This document shows, piece by piece, positions 16,703-24,018 of a stretch of 38,221 bases of DNA. How positions within the stretch are numbered: position 1 is the first letter of the stretch; the number at the start of each line of letters is the position of its first letter. The notes under the pieces were generated by a model, which was not told where the DNA came from, ran no database searches, and saw nothing but the letters and a program-made list of their open reading frames with translations. The stretch spans positions 1-38,221 of the IMG/VR virus record IMGVR_UViG_3300017917_003536; one strand, written 5' to 3'. This DNA comes from a virus. A program made the translations under genes and the position numbers.

Positions 16703-17449
16703 TTAAATAATTTTATTTTCTATTAAAAAATTATATAAGTTTTTAGCATATGTTTTATTATGTTTAGGGCCTGAATGAGCTCCATCTGATCCATAGTCTA
16801 TAAAATTTCTATAATCACCATCAAATCTATTTGGTTCTTGTAACCCATTAAATAAATGAACACCGTTCCATATCCACTTACAATTTTTTGTTTCTAAAAA
16901 ATATTTGATTAATAAATGATTTTTATACCAATTTATAAAATTAGCTTCATTATTAGCTGTTAACATTAAACCTTGATATATTCCTCTACCTTCTTCTGTT
17001 TCTACTAAATGTCCCCATGGTTTATAAGCAAATGGTTCTATACTGCCTTCATCTGTATAATATTCTCTTCTATCTTGATTCGGGTACATTATTAACACTA
17101 AATCAGGCTTAACTAAATCATAATATGTTAACAAGCATCTAGCTACATAATCATTACTTCTACCACCAAAACCAAAATTACAATCAACACCATCTATTAA
17201 TTTACTTAATTGATGAGACCATGTCTCATCATCATTCAAACCAACTCCTTCAGTGTGTGAACATCCAATAGACATTATTTTAAATCCCTTTTTAGTAGGT
17301 TCATCACCTCTAAATCCTAATGAATTATAAGTATAAGTACATTTTCCTGTGTTATCTGATCCTGATGTAGTATATGATTTATTTTTACGCTCATTAATAC
17401 TCCATTTGTATGATGCTACTTCAAATGTATCTGGTGTCCAATATTTCAT
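16703..17449 (-). CDS. SGNH/GDSL-type hydrolase-like protein
   Basis: This 248-residue protein has the SGNH block I at FKIMSIGCSHTEGVGL, with probable nucleophile Ser64 in the GCSHTEG turn. It is preceded by YNSLGFRGDEPT, a lead-in seen in many SGNH esterases. FGFGGRSNDY around residue 95 fits the Gly/Asn blocks that form the oxyanion hole, and DGAHSGPKHN near the C-terminus fits the D-x-x-H catalytic pair. Enzymes of this fold remove or transfer acyl groups on sugars. The ATG overlaps the preceding gene's TGA stop (ATGA). It is the last gene of the accessory block and one of four SGNH-like genes here. The substrate is unknown. Confidence 0.75.
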   Translation of the reverse strand: MKYWTPDTFEVASYKWSINERKNKSYTTSGSDNTGKCTYTYNSLGFRGDEPTKKGFKIMSIGCSHTEGVGLNDDETWSHQLSKLIDGVDCNFGFGGRSNDYVARCLLTYYDLVKPDLVLIMYPNQDRREYYTDEGSIEPFAYKPWGHLVETEEGRGIYQGLMLTANNEANFINWYKNHLLIKYFLETKNCKWIWNGVHLFNGLQEPNRFDGDYRNFIDYGSDGAHSGPKHNKTYAKNLYNFLIENKII

Positions 17450-18000
17450 ATTAATCTATTAGATGGAGTAGTTATTCTATATTTTTCTCCATATGGAAAA
17501 TTTTTATTTTCTAAATCTAAATTTATATAATCAAGTAAATCCTGAAATTTGTCTTTATAGTATAAGTCTTCGTAGCTTATTCTAAAATAATCTTTATCAA
17601 AGTATTTATCTTTAAATTCTTGTTTTAATCTTTTAAAGTAATTTTCATTGTTGTTAAAAATTTCTTCTTTAGCACCTTTATAAACATATGGTTTATCCCA
17701 ATTTTTAGTATTTATGGCGTTTACAAAAGATTCAATTTGTTCTATCTCATTTTCTCTATATAATAAAATAACTTTATCAGACATTTCTATAATATCATCT
17801 AGATTACTATGAGGATAACATATTTCTTTTAATAATAAATGTTTAGTATTATATTTAAAATCTTTAAAATGACCACTTACAAACCATTTTGATAATGGGT
17901 TTAATGGTTCAAATAATACAGTAAAATCTTTATTAGTAAAAAACCAATTAGCTAAACTTGTAGAACCACTTCTAGGTTCACATAGTAATGTTATTACCAT
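17446..18000 (-). CDS. Sulfotransferase-like protein
   Basis: This 184-residue protein opens MVITLLCEPRSGSTSLANWF. PRSGST with its hydrophobic lead is the 5'-phosphosulfate-binding loop of PAPS-dependent sulfotransferases. Further on, DKVILLYRENEIEQIESFV (around residues 74-92) fits the beta strand plus R-x-x-[ED] region that binds the 3'-phosphate. Then comes FRISYEDLYY, the usual [IV]-x-YE-x-L segment. It is short for the family (usually 230-300 residues) but retains both cofactor regions. It overlaps its neighbours by 1-4 bases. With the APS kinase upstream it suggests phage-controlled sulfation of a glycan. The acceptor is unknown. Confidence 0.7.
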   Translation of the reverse strand: MVITLLCEPRSGSTSLANWFFTNKDFTVLFEPLNPLSKWFVSGHFKDFKYNTKHLLLKEICYPHSNLDDIIEMSDKVILLYRENEIEQIESFVNAINTKNWDKPYVYKGAKEEIFNNNENYFKRLKQEFKDKYFDKDYFRISYEDLYYKDKFQDLLDYINLDLENKNFPYGEKYRITTPSNRLI

Positions 18001-18644
18001 TAAAACAATGTTTTATTCTTTTTTATGTTACTAAAACCTATATTCCCTGCTAGTACATATCTGTCTAGTGTCGCATTAGGAGCGTTATTAGGAAAATGAG
18101 GTACATCTCCTTCCATTATTATTAAATCATCTTCTTCAGGTCTAATTTGATACTCTGTATTGTTTTCTCCTAAAAAATATAATACACCATCATCATTATC
18201 CATAACATCTGGCATCTGAATGTAATATACAAAAGTATATTTAGGTTCAAATGCTCCTGCCTTTTCGTTAATATCAGTATGCTTGTGATATCTCTCATTG
18301 CCTTCTTTAGTAAAAGCGGGCTGTCTAGGATTTTTTCCACGTACTACATTCACCCAGGTAGATAGTATTATATTATTGTAAGTGATTTCCTCTTGGCTAT
18401 AAAGTTCTTTACATAAAGAGATACTTATGTTGCAAATTTTTTGAAAGATACTTTCAGTTTCTAAACTCGAAAAATTAATAGTCCTGTCTAAAACTTCTTG
18501 TTTTATATGATGATATGTATCCATTAATCCATGCTGACCAGTCATAGTCTCAACAGCTTCTTTTAGTAACTCGTCTTTATAGTTTGATAAATGTAATTTT
18601 GTCTTCCAGATATAAGTTGAGTTATCATAATAAATTTTTTCCAT
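18000..18644 (-). CDS. 2-oxoglutarate/Fe(II)-dependent oxygenase
   Basis: This 214-residue protein has the facial triad of the 2OG-Fe(II) oxygenase fold: His122-x-Asp124 in ERYHKHTDINEK, distal His183 in EGDVPHFPNNA, and a likely 2-oxoglutarate-binding Arg195 in LDRYVLAGNIGF. The strands between, TFVYYIQMPDV and DDGVLYFLG, match the usual double-stranded beta helix. Such enzymes hydroxylate or otherwise oxidise small molecules, sugars or peptides. It lies between two sulfotransferase-like genes with 1-base overlap or spacing, so the three probably work on one product. The exact substrate cannot be read from the sequence. Confidence 0.8.
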   Translation of the reverse strand: MEKIYYDNSTYIWKTKLHLSNYKDELLKEAVETMTGQHGLMDTYHHIKQEVLDRTINFSSLETESIFQKICNISISLCKELYSQEEITYNNIILSTWVNVVRGKNPRQPAFTKEGNERYHKHTDINEKAGAFEPKYTFVYYIQMPDVMDNDDGVLYFLGENNTEYQIRPEEDDLIIMEGDVPHFPNNAPNATLDRYVLAGNIGFSNIKKNKTLF

Positions 18645-18645
18645 A

Positions 18646-19368
18646 CTAAAGTAATGTTTTTATTTTTTTATATGTTTCAAACTTATTATATATACTATCA
18701 TATTTTTTTCTAAAATTTTTAGTATTTTTTAAACCACAATCAAAATGTTGACTTGAATTTATTTTTTCTAGTTTAAACGGTTTATCTAATTTATTTGATA
18801 CCCATGTTTCTAATTCACTTAGATTTTTAATATCAAACCAAATTATGTTTTCATAATTTTCATGATAAATAGAAATATGTGGATATAATATTTTTATAGC
18901 ATTTTCTGTGTATGGATGCCATGATTTTATTTTAAGTCTTTTCATGAAATCATAAAAAATCCTATTAACATCTTCTGGGTTGAGTGTATCATTTGAAGTA
19001 TAGAAAAGTATATCATCTTCATTTAATTCTTTAAGGATATTATAATTATCTATATCCTTTACTCGGCATATTTCATCTAAAATATGTTTCCATAAAGATA
19101 TAAATTGATCATATTTGTCTCTTTTTATAGATATAATATCGTATCCTTTACCAAACTTTTTTTCTAAGTCAATAATACTTTCATGCCCATGAGCTAAACT
19201 ATCAGCAATTTCCTCATTAGACATTGTTTCTAAATCTATTTGTTTTTGATCATCTAAGTTAGAATGAGCATGATTAATTTTAATACCTTGTTTTAGACAG
19301 GAAATCATAAAACTAGTAGAAGCACATCTCGGTAAAGAGATAAAATAAAACTTATTATCAACTAACAT
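18646..19368 (-). CDS. Sulfotransferase-like protein (second copy)
   Basis: This 240-residue protein begins MLVDNKFYFISLPRCASTSF. LPRCASTS at residues 12-19 is a 5'-phosphosulfate-binding loop of the form seen in bacterial and viral sulfotransferases. DIISIKRDKYDQFISLWKHI (residues ~75-94) fits the R-x-x-x-D-x-x-x-S 3'-phosphate region. It is only distantly similar to the shorter sulfotransferase at 17446, so the two are not a recent duplication. The rest is helical and rich in Lys, Asn and Ile. Its ATG overlaps the stop of the zinc-ribbon gene by one base. The acceptor is unknown. Confidence 0.7.
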   Translation of the reverse strand: MLVDNKFYFISLPRCASTSFMISCLKQGIKINHAHSNLDDQKQIDLETMSNEEIADSLAHGHESIIDLEKKFGKGYDIISIKRDKYDQFISLWKHILDEICRVKDIDNYNILKELNEDDILFYTSNDTLNPEDVNRIFYDFMKRLKIKSWHPYTENAIKILYPHISIYHENYENIIWFDIKNLSELETWVSNKLDKPFKLEKINSSQHFDCGLKNTKNFRKKYDSIYNKFETYKKIKTLL

Positions 19369-19664
19369 TATAAAAGCGTTTTGTTGTTTTTGGATTGTTT
19401 ATTAAAATATATTCCTTTGTATTGAGTATCTACATCAAGCCATTTATGTAGCTTACAAGCGTCAAACTTTGGTGAGAATATTTTTTTACTTAAAGGACAT
19501 CCACAGTCATCACAATGTTCATCGTGGGTTATTGGTCTAGTTTCTCTATAATGTTCACATTCTAGGCAAGTAGAATATCTTTTTTGAGCTAATTCCTTTT
19601 GTATTGTAGATGGATTAGCTGCTATCAGCCAAGACTGAGCTATTTCTTTTAAATCAAAACCCAT
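19368..19664 (-). CDS. Small zinc-ribbon protein
   Basis: This 98-residue protein has a metal-binding pattern: Cys33-x-x-Cys36 in STCLECEHYR, then Cys51-x-x-Cys54-x-Cys56 in HCDDCGCPLSKKIFS, then DACKLHKW with Cys70 and His73. This looks like a zinc ribbon with a second site. Small proteins with C-x-x-C...C-x-x-CGC-x-[LI] and a final C-x-x-[HG]-KW are common in phages, but their function is not known. The start is 13 bases after the 29-codon microgene and the stop overlaps the sulfotransferase start. It may be regulatory or a partner of its neighbours; both are guesses. Confidence 0.7.
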   Translation of the reverse strand: MGFDLKEIAQSWLIAANPSTIQKELAQKRYSTCLECEHYRETRPITHDEHCDDCGCPLSKKIFSPKFDACKLHKWLDVDTQYKGIYFNKQSKNNKTLL

Positions 19665-19677
19665 ATTATTTTTAGTT

Positions 19678-19767
19678 TTATGAATTAGCTACAATAATCA
19701 AATTTCCTATTTGAGTCATTGTATTATTCATACTATCAATTTCTTCTTGTGTAAGTATTTTAGCCAT
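19678..19767 (-). CDS. 29-residue microgene, possible truncated paralogue
   Basis: This short frame encodes MAKILTQEEIDSMNNTMTQI followed by GNLIIVANS and a TAA stop. It fits exactly between the Hint protein stop (18 bases upstream) and the zinc-ribbon gene start (13 bases downstream), matching the tight spacing of the block. It resembles the N-terminal part of the 74-residue protein at 16179 (LT-x-EE-[IL]-x-S, then N-[IL]-[IV]-[IV]), lacking the rest of that protein's helix. It may be a small functional protein or a remnant. Confidence 0.4.
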   Translation of the reverse strand: MAKILTQEEIDSMNNTMTQIGNLIIVANS

Positions 19768-19785
19768 ATAATTTATATTTTAGTA

Positions 19786-21279
19786 TTAACATAGTACTCC
19801 GCAATATCCCCAAGGATTCCACCAGGTGTAATAATAACAACCTTGATATTTATTACAATCACCACACTGTTGCCAACATTGTCCGCAGTTATAATTAAAT
19901 CTATAACAACTGATAACATTATGTTCTATAGCTACATATGAACTTGAAGAATCTCCACTTTCCTTAGTTAAGAATAAGTGAGCTCTTTCTACTGTGATAT
20001 CCCATCCACTAAAGAATTGCATATTTCCTTCAATACTTTCAACTGTTTTTTCAATGAAAGAAACTACATCTGGAGTTGAAGTATCAATTAGTATAAATTT
20101 ATCTCCTGCTAATAATTGTTGTGCTTCAAGAAATCTAATTTCCCCATCTCTTTCAGTTAAATAATTTGACGCGGCATAATCTAACCAATCAGTACCATCA
20201 GTGAATTTAACAGTTACTAGATGAGTTCTTGTGCTTATTCGTTTTTTAAAAGTTATAGCGTTTGTACTATATGTAGCACCTGCTGCTAACTCATCATATG
20301 ATATTCTAAAATTTGCTAATTCATCTCTATTATCAACATTGAATGGGTTTGGAATATCTATAGTTTTTAATAAATCACCAACTTCTAATTCAGCAGCTGT
20401 TTTAAAAGTACCATCAGCCATTTCAACTAAATCTGTATCATCTAACTTAGGTTTAAATACTCTTTTAGTTCCTGTTACATATTGTTCTCTAAATTCTGGT
20501 TTCAGTTCAAGATTTTCATCATACTCAGCATTATCATAGATACTATTTTCACAAATTCTATGATAAGATCCCACATAAATAGACTCTAGATTTGGTGGGA
20601 ATAATATATTCAAAGATCTAATAATAGACACATGTCCTTCTTGTATATTATTAGTGTTATAATAATAAGGCATTAAAAAATAACCATCAGTTATAGTGCT
20701 TGCTAAAGTATCTAATTCTTCTTGAGTTGAAATTTTATATAACTTAGGATATACTTCTTTATCATAATCAGGTAATATTGATTTTAATAAGAAATTTGGG
20801 TGGTTATTATTATCTAGGATAGTAGTAATATTATTTACTAGGTTACCATCTTCATCTATATAGGCAAATTCATGACCAAATGAAGAATTCTTAATTAAAT
20901 TAAGGAAATTAACCTTATCTTTACAATATTGATCATCTACTAATGCTGTAGTATCATAAGCACTTCTAATAATTAAAGTTTCATCATTATCTTCAATATT
21001 AGGAATAGTAATAGATCCTTGATTTTGTCTATGCATTTCACATGGAACTGAAATAGATCCAGTGAGGTTATGAAAAAAAGAATCAATGTTACCTATATAC
21101 TCAATTTTAGTGAAATTATGTTCTTCAATAAAATTTATTAAACCAGTTAGATCTAATGCTTCTTCATCAGACTCTAATTTGTCATATCCGCTCCATCCAA
21201 TAGATGTATTTATTTCAATTGGTACAAGATTACCATCATTATTATACATAAAGTCAGAGCCTAATAAAACTGTTCTCAT
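19786..21279 (-). CDS. Degenerate Hint (intein-like) domain protein with Cys-rich tail
   Basis: This is a 497-residue protein. Residues 1-275 form an unknown domain; GSDFMYNNDGNLVPIEINTS at 7-26 recalls ATP-grasp motifs, but the position is odd. Residues ~278-454 form a Hint domain. Block A is VEMADGTFKTAAELEVGDLL, a TRTHLVTV segment supplies the block B-type His353, and WDITVERAHLFL and YVAIEHN match blocks F and G. The usual N-terminal Cys is missing (Lys near 278) and the residue after His453-Asn454 is Val, so normal splicing looks impossible. Cleavage after Asn454 could still occur. Residues 455-497 hold eight Cys (458, 465, 468, 472, 475, 481, 493, 497) among Tyr, Trp and Gly. The product's role is unknown. 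Confidence 0.75.
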   Translation of the reverse strand: MRTVLLGSDFMYNNDGNLVPIEINTSIGWSGYDKLESDEEALDLTGLINFIEEHNFTKIEYIGNIDSFFHNLTGSISVPCEMHRQNQGSITIPNIEDNDETLIIRSAYDTTALVDDQYCKDKVNFLNLIKNSSFGHEFAYIDEDGNLVNNITTILDNNNHPNFLLKSILPDYDKEVYPKLYKISTQEELDTLASTITDGYFLMPYYYNTNNIQEGHVSIIRSLNILFPPNLESIYVGSYHRICENSIYDNAEYDENLELKPEFREQYVTGTKRVFKPKLDDTDLVEMADGTFKTAAELEVGDLLKTIDIPNPFNVDNRDELANFRISYDELAAGATYSTNAITFKKRISTRTHLVTVKFTDGTDWLDYAASNYLTERDGEIRFLEAQQLLAGDKFILIDTSTPDVVSFIEKTVESIEGNMQFFSGWDITVERAHLFLTKESGDSSSSYVAIEHNVISCYRFNYNCGQCWQQCGDCNKYQGCYYYTWWNPWGYCGVLC

Positions 21280-21299
21280 CTATTTTGTTATTTGTGTAT

Positions 21300-21307
21300 A
21301 TAAATAT
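21300..21307 (-). promoter_or_regulatory. ATATTTAT element upstream of the Hint protein gene
   Basis: The element lies 21 bases upstream of the ATG at 21279, within TGTATATTTATATACA, which has clear dyad symmetry. It occupies the 38-base gap after the DUF2061 gene and suggests a fresh transcript starting at the Hint gene. Confidence 0.45.
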
Positions 21308-21317
21308 ACAAAATTTA

Positions 21318-21527
21318 CTAATTCTTTAAGCCATATTTAATCCATTTATACCAAATTCGCTCATGAACATAATACTGAATTGGTTTCCATAGTAATTCTG
21401 CTATACCAAAAGCAGCACCAGCTTTAATAGAACCTGTAATAATTAGCATTGTTGTAAAGCCAATTAATGTACTAATAACACGGTAACTAATAGTTTTTGC
21501 TATATGTCGTTTTTTCTCTACTATCAT
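21318..21527 (-). CDS. DUF2061 family small membrane protein
   Basis: This 69-residue protein matches the DUF2061 family. Basic residues and KTISYRVISTLIGFTTMLII lead into a second hydrophobic stretch with GAAFGIAELLWKPIQYY, and the end is VHERIWYKWIKYG. The YR, the E-x-x-x-K and the Y-x-HER-W are the family's hallmarks, and two membrane spans are expected. DUF2061 genes often stand near sulfate activation genes in bacteria, which fits the APS kinase gene one gene upstream here. Its molecular role is not established. The start overlaps the TGA of the nucleotidyltransferase gene (ATGA). Confidence 0.8.
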   Translation of the reverse strand: MIVEKKRHIAKTISYRVISTLIGFTTMLIITGSIKAGAAFGIAELLWKPIQYYVHERIWYKWIKYGLKN

Positions 21528-21910
21528 AACTTACCTTCATTTTTCATTTGCTCTCTAATCTTAGTTGCTGAGATATCATGAATTTCTTGAGGTGGTACAT
21601 GTTCTATAATATCATATCCTACTCCTCTACCAATATTGATAGATTCAATATCAGGAATAATCATTACTCTTACTTTTCCATCATCTATAAGATCTTGAAG
21701 TTCATTATGTAAGTTTAACATAATTTCAAATGATGACCAAGGATTTTTTTCACTTTTAGGAACATCACGGATACACAATACTACATTTTTACCTTCATTA
21801 AGTGCTTGGTCAATTAACCAACGATGACCTTCATGCCACGGTTGCCAACGACCAATAAACATAGCCCATGTTCCTGATTTGTGAGCTGCTTCTACTAATG
21901 TATTTTTCAT
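21524..21910 (-). CDS. HxGH nucleotidyltransferase (cytidylyltransferase/NMNAT-like)
   Basis: This 128-residue protein has the two signatures of the nucleotidyltransferase superfamily. One is the phosphate-binding H-x-G-H at His26-Glu-Gly-His29 in GRWQPWHEGHRWLID. The other is ISATKIR at 113-119, the [IL]S-[ST]-T-x-[IV]R motif. The G-R-x-Q-P-x-H form is closest to NMN adenylyltransferase-type enzymes, and the size is like that of small cytidylyltransferases. It transfers a nucleotidyl group to a phosphorylated small molecule. It lies between APS kinase and DUF2061 with 4-base overlaps, so a role in the same activation step is possible. It is far too short to be a complete ATP sulfurylase, although that enzyme shares the HxGH fold. 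Confidence 0.75.
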   Translation of the reverse strand: MKNTLVEAAHKSGTWAMFIGRWQPWHEGHRWLIDQALNEGKNVVLCIRDVPKSEKNPWSSFEIMLNLHNELQDLIDDGKVRVMIIPDIESINIGRGVGYDIIEHVPPQEIHDISATKIREQMKNEGKL

Positions 21911-22344
21911 AAACCTAATTTTTGTCTTAATTCTTGAAATGTTTCAAATTCTGATCTGTTTGTTGTATTAATGTCTACAAAATACTCTGTTGGAGCTTCA
22001 TAGTTTGATACATGAAATTGTTCTCTACCTCTAATATCTGAAGTATGTACATAAATTTCTTTTAAATTTTCAGCCATCTGTATTTTAAAATCATTTCTTT
22101 GATCTATATATGGTGATACTAATGATACAATAGCTATTCCTCCTTTATGATGTATAAATTTAGCTATATTTTGCGCTAATTCTATATTTTTTCTTCTTCC
22201 TGCTTCTGAATAGTCTTTATTATCAAAGATTGCTCTAATATCATCACCATCTACCATAGTTGCTTTGCCAGCGAAATGAGCTGCGAGCCATGTAGCTAAT
22301 GTTGTTTTACCTGCTCCAGGCTGTCCTGTTAACCAATATATCAT
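21907..22344 (-). CDS. cysC: Adenylylsulfate (APS) kinase
   Basis: This 145-residue protein should phosphorylate APS to PAPS, the sulfate donor for sulfotransferases. It has Walker A at residues 7-14 (GQPGAGKT). Next come VDGDDIRAIF (the APS-binding DGD-x-[IVL]R region) and YSEAGRRKNIELAQNIAKFI, matching FS-x-x-DR-x-ENIRR in APS kinases. IAIVSLVSPYIDQRNDF then matches the [IV]-[SA]-[FL]-[IV]SP-x-x-x-x-R signature. It is slightly shorter than cellular CysC (~180-200 residues), lacking part of the C-terminus. Partners nearby are two sulfotransferase-like genes, a DUF2061 protein and a nucleotidyltransferase. Sulfate activation to APS would have to come from the host. Confidence 0.85.
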   Translation of the reverse strand: MIYWLTGQPGAGKTTLATWLAAHFAGKATMVDGDDIRAIFDNKDYSEAGRRKNIELAQNIAKFIHHKGGIAIVSLVSPYIDQRNDFKIQMAENLKEIYVHTSDIRGREQFHVSNYEAPTEYFVDINTTNRSEFETFQELRQKLGL

Positions 22345-22346
22345 AA

Positions 22347-22454
22347 CTAGTGTTTATAAATGAATGGATCATTTTTCTTTAATTGCTCAATTCTTTTTTT
22401 CATTTTACGCTTATGTTTCCATTTATCAATCCAGCGTTTAATCAATTTTATCAT
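22347..22454 (-). CDS. 35-residue basic microgene
   Basis: This small frame encodes MIKLIKRWIDKWKHKRKMKK, then RIEQLKKNDPFIYKH and a TAG stop. The ATG overlaps the last codons of the carbamoyltransferase gene, and the stop lies 2 bases before the APS kinase start, so it fills the gap exactly. It is very basic and helical with a DPFIY ending. I recall similar tiny proteins (a basic helix ending in DPFIYK) from T4-type phages, which argues that it is real. The function is unknown. Confidence 0.6.
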   Translation of the reverse strand: MIKLIKRWIDKWKHKRKMKKRIEQLKKNDPFIYKH

Positions 22455-24018
22455 TTTTGTAATACATTTTGTTGTTAATAACTAAAATATCCATATCTGT
22501 CTCTGTAAATGTTTTAAAAGCATCTTCAGGAGTTAACACCATTGTTTTATCTTTTATGTTAAATGATGTATTTAGCAATATAGGAAAACCACTTTGGGTT
22601 TCAAAGCTTTTTAGTAATTTAAATATTTTACTTTTTTTATCATGAACTGTTTGTATACGAGCTGTTCCATCAACATGTGTTACAGCGGGTAATTGTGATC
22701 TATATTCTTCCTTAACTTTAACTACCTGATTCATATAAGGAACATAGTCATTAGACTCAAAATAAACGTTTTGAGCGGATTTAAGTACCATAGGTGCAAA
22801 TGGTCTAAACATCTCGCGTTTTTTGATTAAAGCGTTTATACGGTCTTGCATTCCAGGCAATGTTGGGTTAGCTAATATACTTCTATGTCCTAGTGCTCTA
22901 GCTCCAAATTCAATTTTACCCTCATACCATCCTACTACTTTTCCATTATTTAATTCTTTAGCAATGGTATTTATGTCTAAAGGTTTAGAGTTACAAAATT
23001 CTAAATCATACTCAGGACCTAAAAAGGGATCATCAGGTATTCTTACTTTTAAATAATTTAAACAAGCACCTATACATGAACCAGCATCAGATGGAGAAGT
23101 TGGAATCCATATGTTTTTATATGGTGTGTTTTCTTTTATTTTTCCATTAGCTGTACCATTATAAGCGCATCCACCACTTAAACATAAATTTTCGCCTGGG
23201 TGTTCATTTAAGAAATGAAATAATGCTTTTTCATATATCCACTGAAGTGAAGCCGCTATGTCTTTATGTCGCTGAGTTATAGGTTCATTAGGTAATCTAT
23301 TATCTCCAAGTAATTTAATTAGTTTATGGTTAAACATAACTTTATTACTTTCATTCCAAGTAAAATATTTCATATTAACTTGTAATCCTTTTCTATAACA
23401 TAATAGTTTTCTAAATTTACCTTTATATTCAGATGGGTCTCCATAAGATGCTAAACCCATTACTTTATATTCTCCTTCATTTGGTTTAAATCCTAAATAA
23501 GCAGTAATTGCTGAGTATAGTAATCCTAATGAATGAGGATAAGTGATTGTTTTTTTGGTTATAAAATTTCCATCTTTCACTTCAACTATTTTTAATGTTT
23601 CTTCCTCACCAACTCCATCTATACTAACTAAAGTAGCGTCATTATAAGGTGATGAGTAATAAGAATACATTAAATGTGAGTCATGATGTGTTGAGTAGAA
23701 AATATTTTTACTTATTTTCTTTAATTCAAACCATAATTTGATATTAGTGTATAAAATACGAGGAATTGATCTCCAATTATGTTTAAATGCTCTTAGTAAT
23801 TTAAGAGATGGTTTTTCATAATAACAAACTAAATCAAATTTATCAGTATAATGTTGTTTAATATATTCTATAGTGTTAATAGGAAAACTAGAGTCATGTT
23901 TTACTCCTGTGAATTTCTCTTCTTCACAAGCAAATACTAATTTACCATCTTGAAATAAACAAGCTGATGAGTCATGATAGTAAGCTGATATGCCTAATAT
24001 ATTATTTTTTGCCGCCAT
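22438..24018 (-). CDS. NodU/CmcH-type carbamoyltransferase
   Basis: This 526-residue protein should transfer a carbamoyl group from carbamoyl phosphate to a hydroxyl, probably on a sugar. The N-terminal Kae1-like domain has ISAYYHDSSACLFQDGKLVF (HDSSA at 15-19) and EEEKFTGVKHDSSFP. The middle has LCLSGGCAYNGTANGKI, and the C-terminal domain has WYEGKIEFGARALGHRSILA (GARALGHRSI) and FRPFAPMVL, then LLNTSFNIK. Every family landmark is present and the length is right (500-600). It overlaps the dehydrogenase start by 17 bases and the 35-codon microgene. Relatives decorate Nod factors, antibiotics and surface polysaccharides. A glycan acceptor is likely here. Confidence 0.93.
   Translation of the reverse strand: MAAKNNILGISAYYHDSSACLFQDGKLVFACEEEKFTGVKHDSSFPINTIEYIKQHYTDKFDLVCYYEKPSLKLLRAFKHNWRSIPRILYTNIKLWFELKKISKNIFYSTHHDSHLMYSYYSSPYNDATLVSIDGVGEEETLKIVEVKDGNFITKKTITYPHSLGLLYSAITAYLGFKPNEGEYKVMGLASYGDPSEYKGKFRKLLCYRKGLQVNMKYFTWNESNKVMFNHKLIKLLGDNRLPNEPITQRHKDIAASLQWIYEKALFHFLNEHPGENLCLSGGCAYNGTANGKIKENTPYKNIWIPTSPSDAGSCIGACLNYLKVRIPDDPFLGPEYDLEFCNSKPLDINTIAKELNNGKVVGWYEGKIEFGARALGHRSILANPTLPGMQDRINALIKKREMFRPFAPMVLKSAQNVYFESNDYVPYMNQVVKVKEEYRSQLPAVTHVDGTARIQTVHDKKSKIFKLLKSFETQSGFPILLNTSFNIKDKTMVLTPEDAFKTFTETDMDILVINNKMYYKNDKID

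Noticed and set aside
20231-20539. Plus-strand 102-codon frame inside the Hint gene
   Set aside because: It is antisense to the well-supported Hint coding frame and has no motif of its own.
21524-21910. ATP sulfurylase to complete the sulfate activation pathway
   Set aside because: The protein has the HxGH fold motif but at 128 residues is far too short, and the NMNAT/cytidylyltransferase motif ISATKIR fits better.
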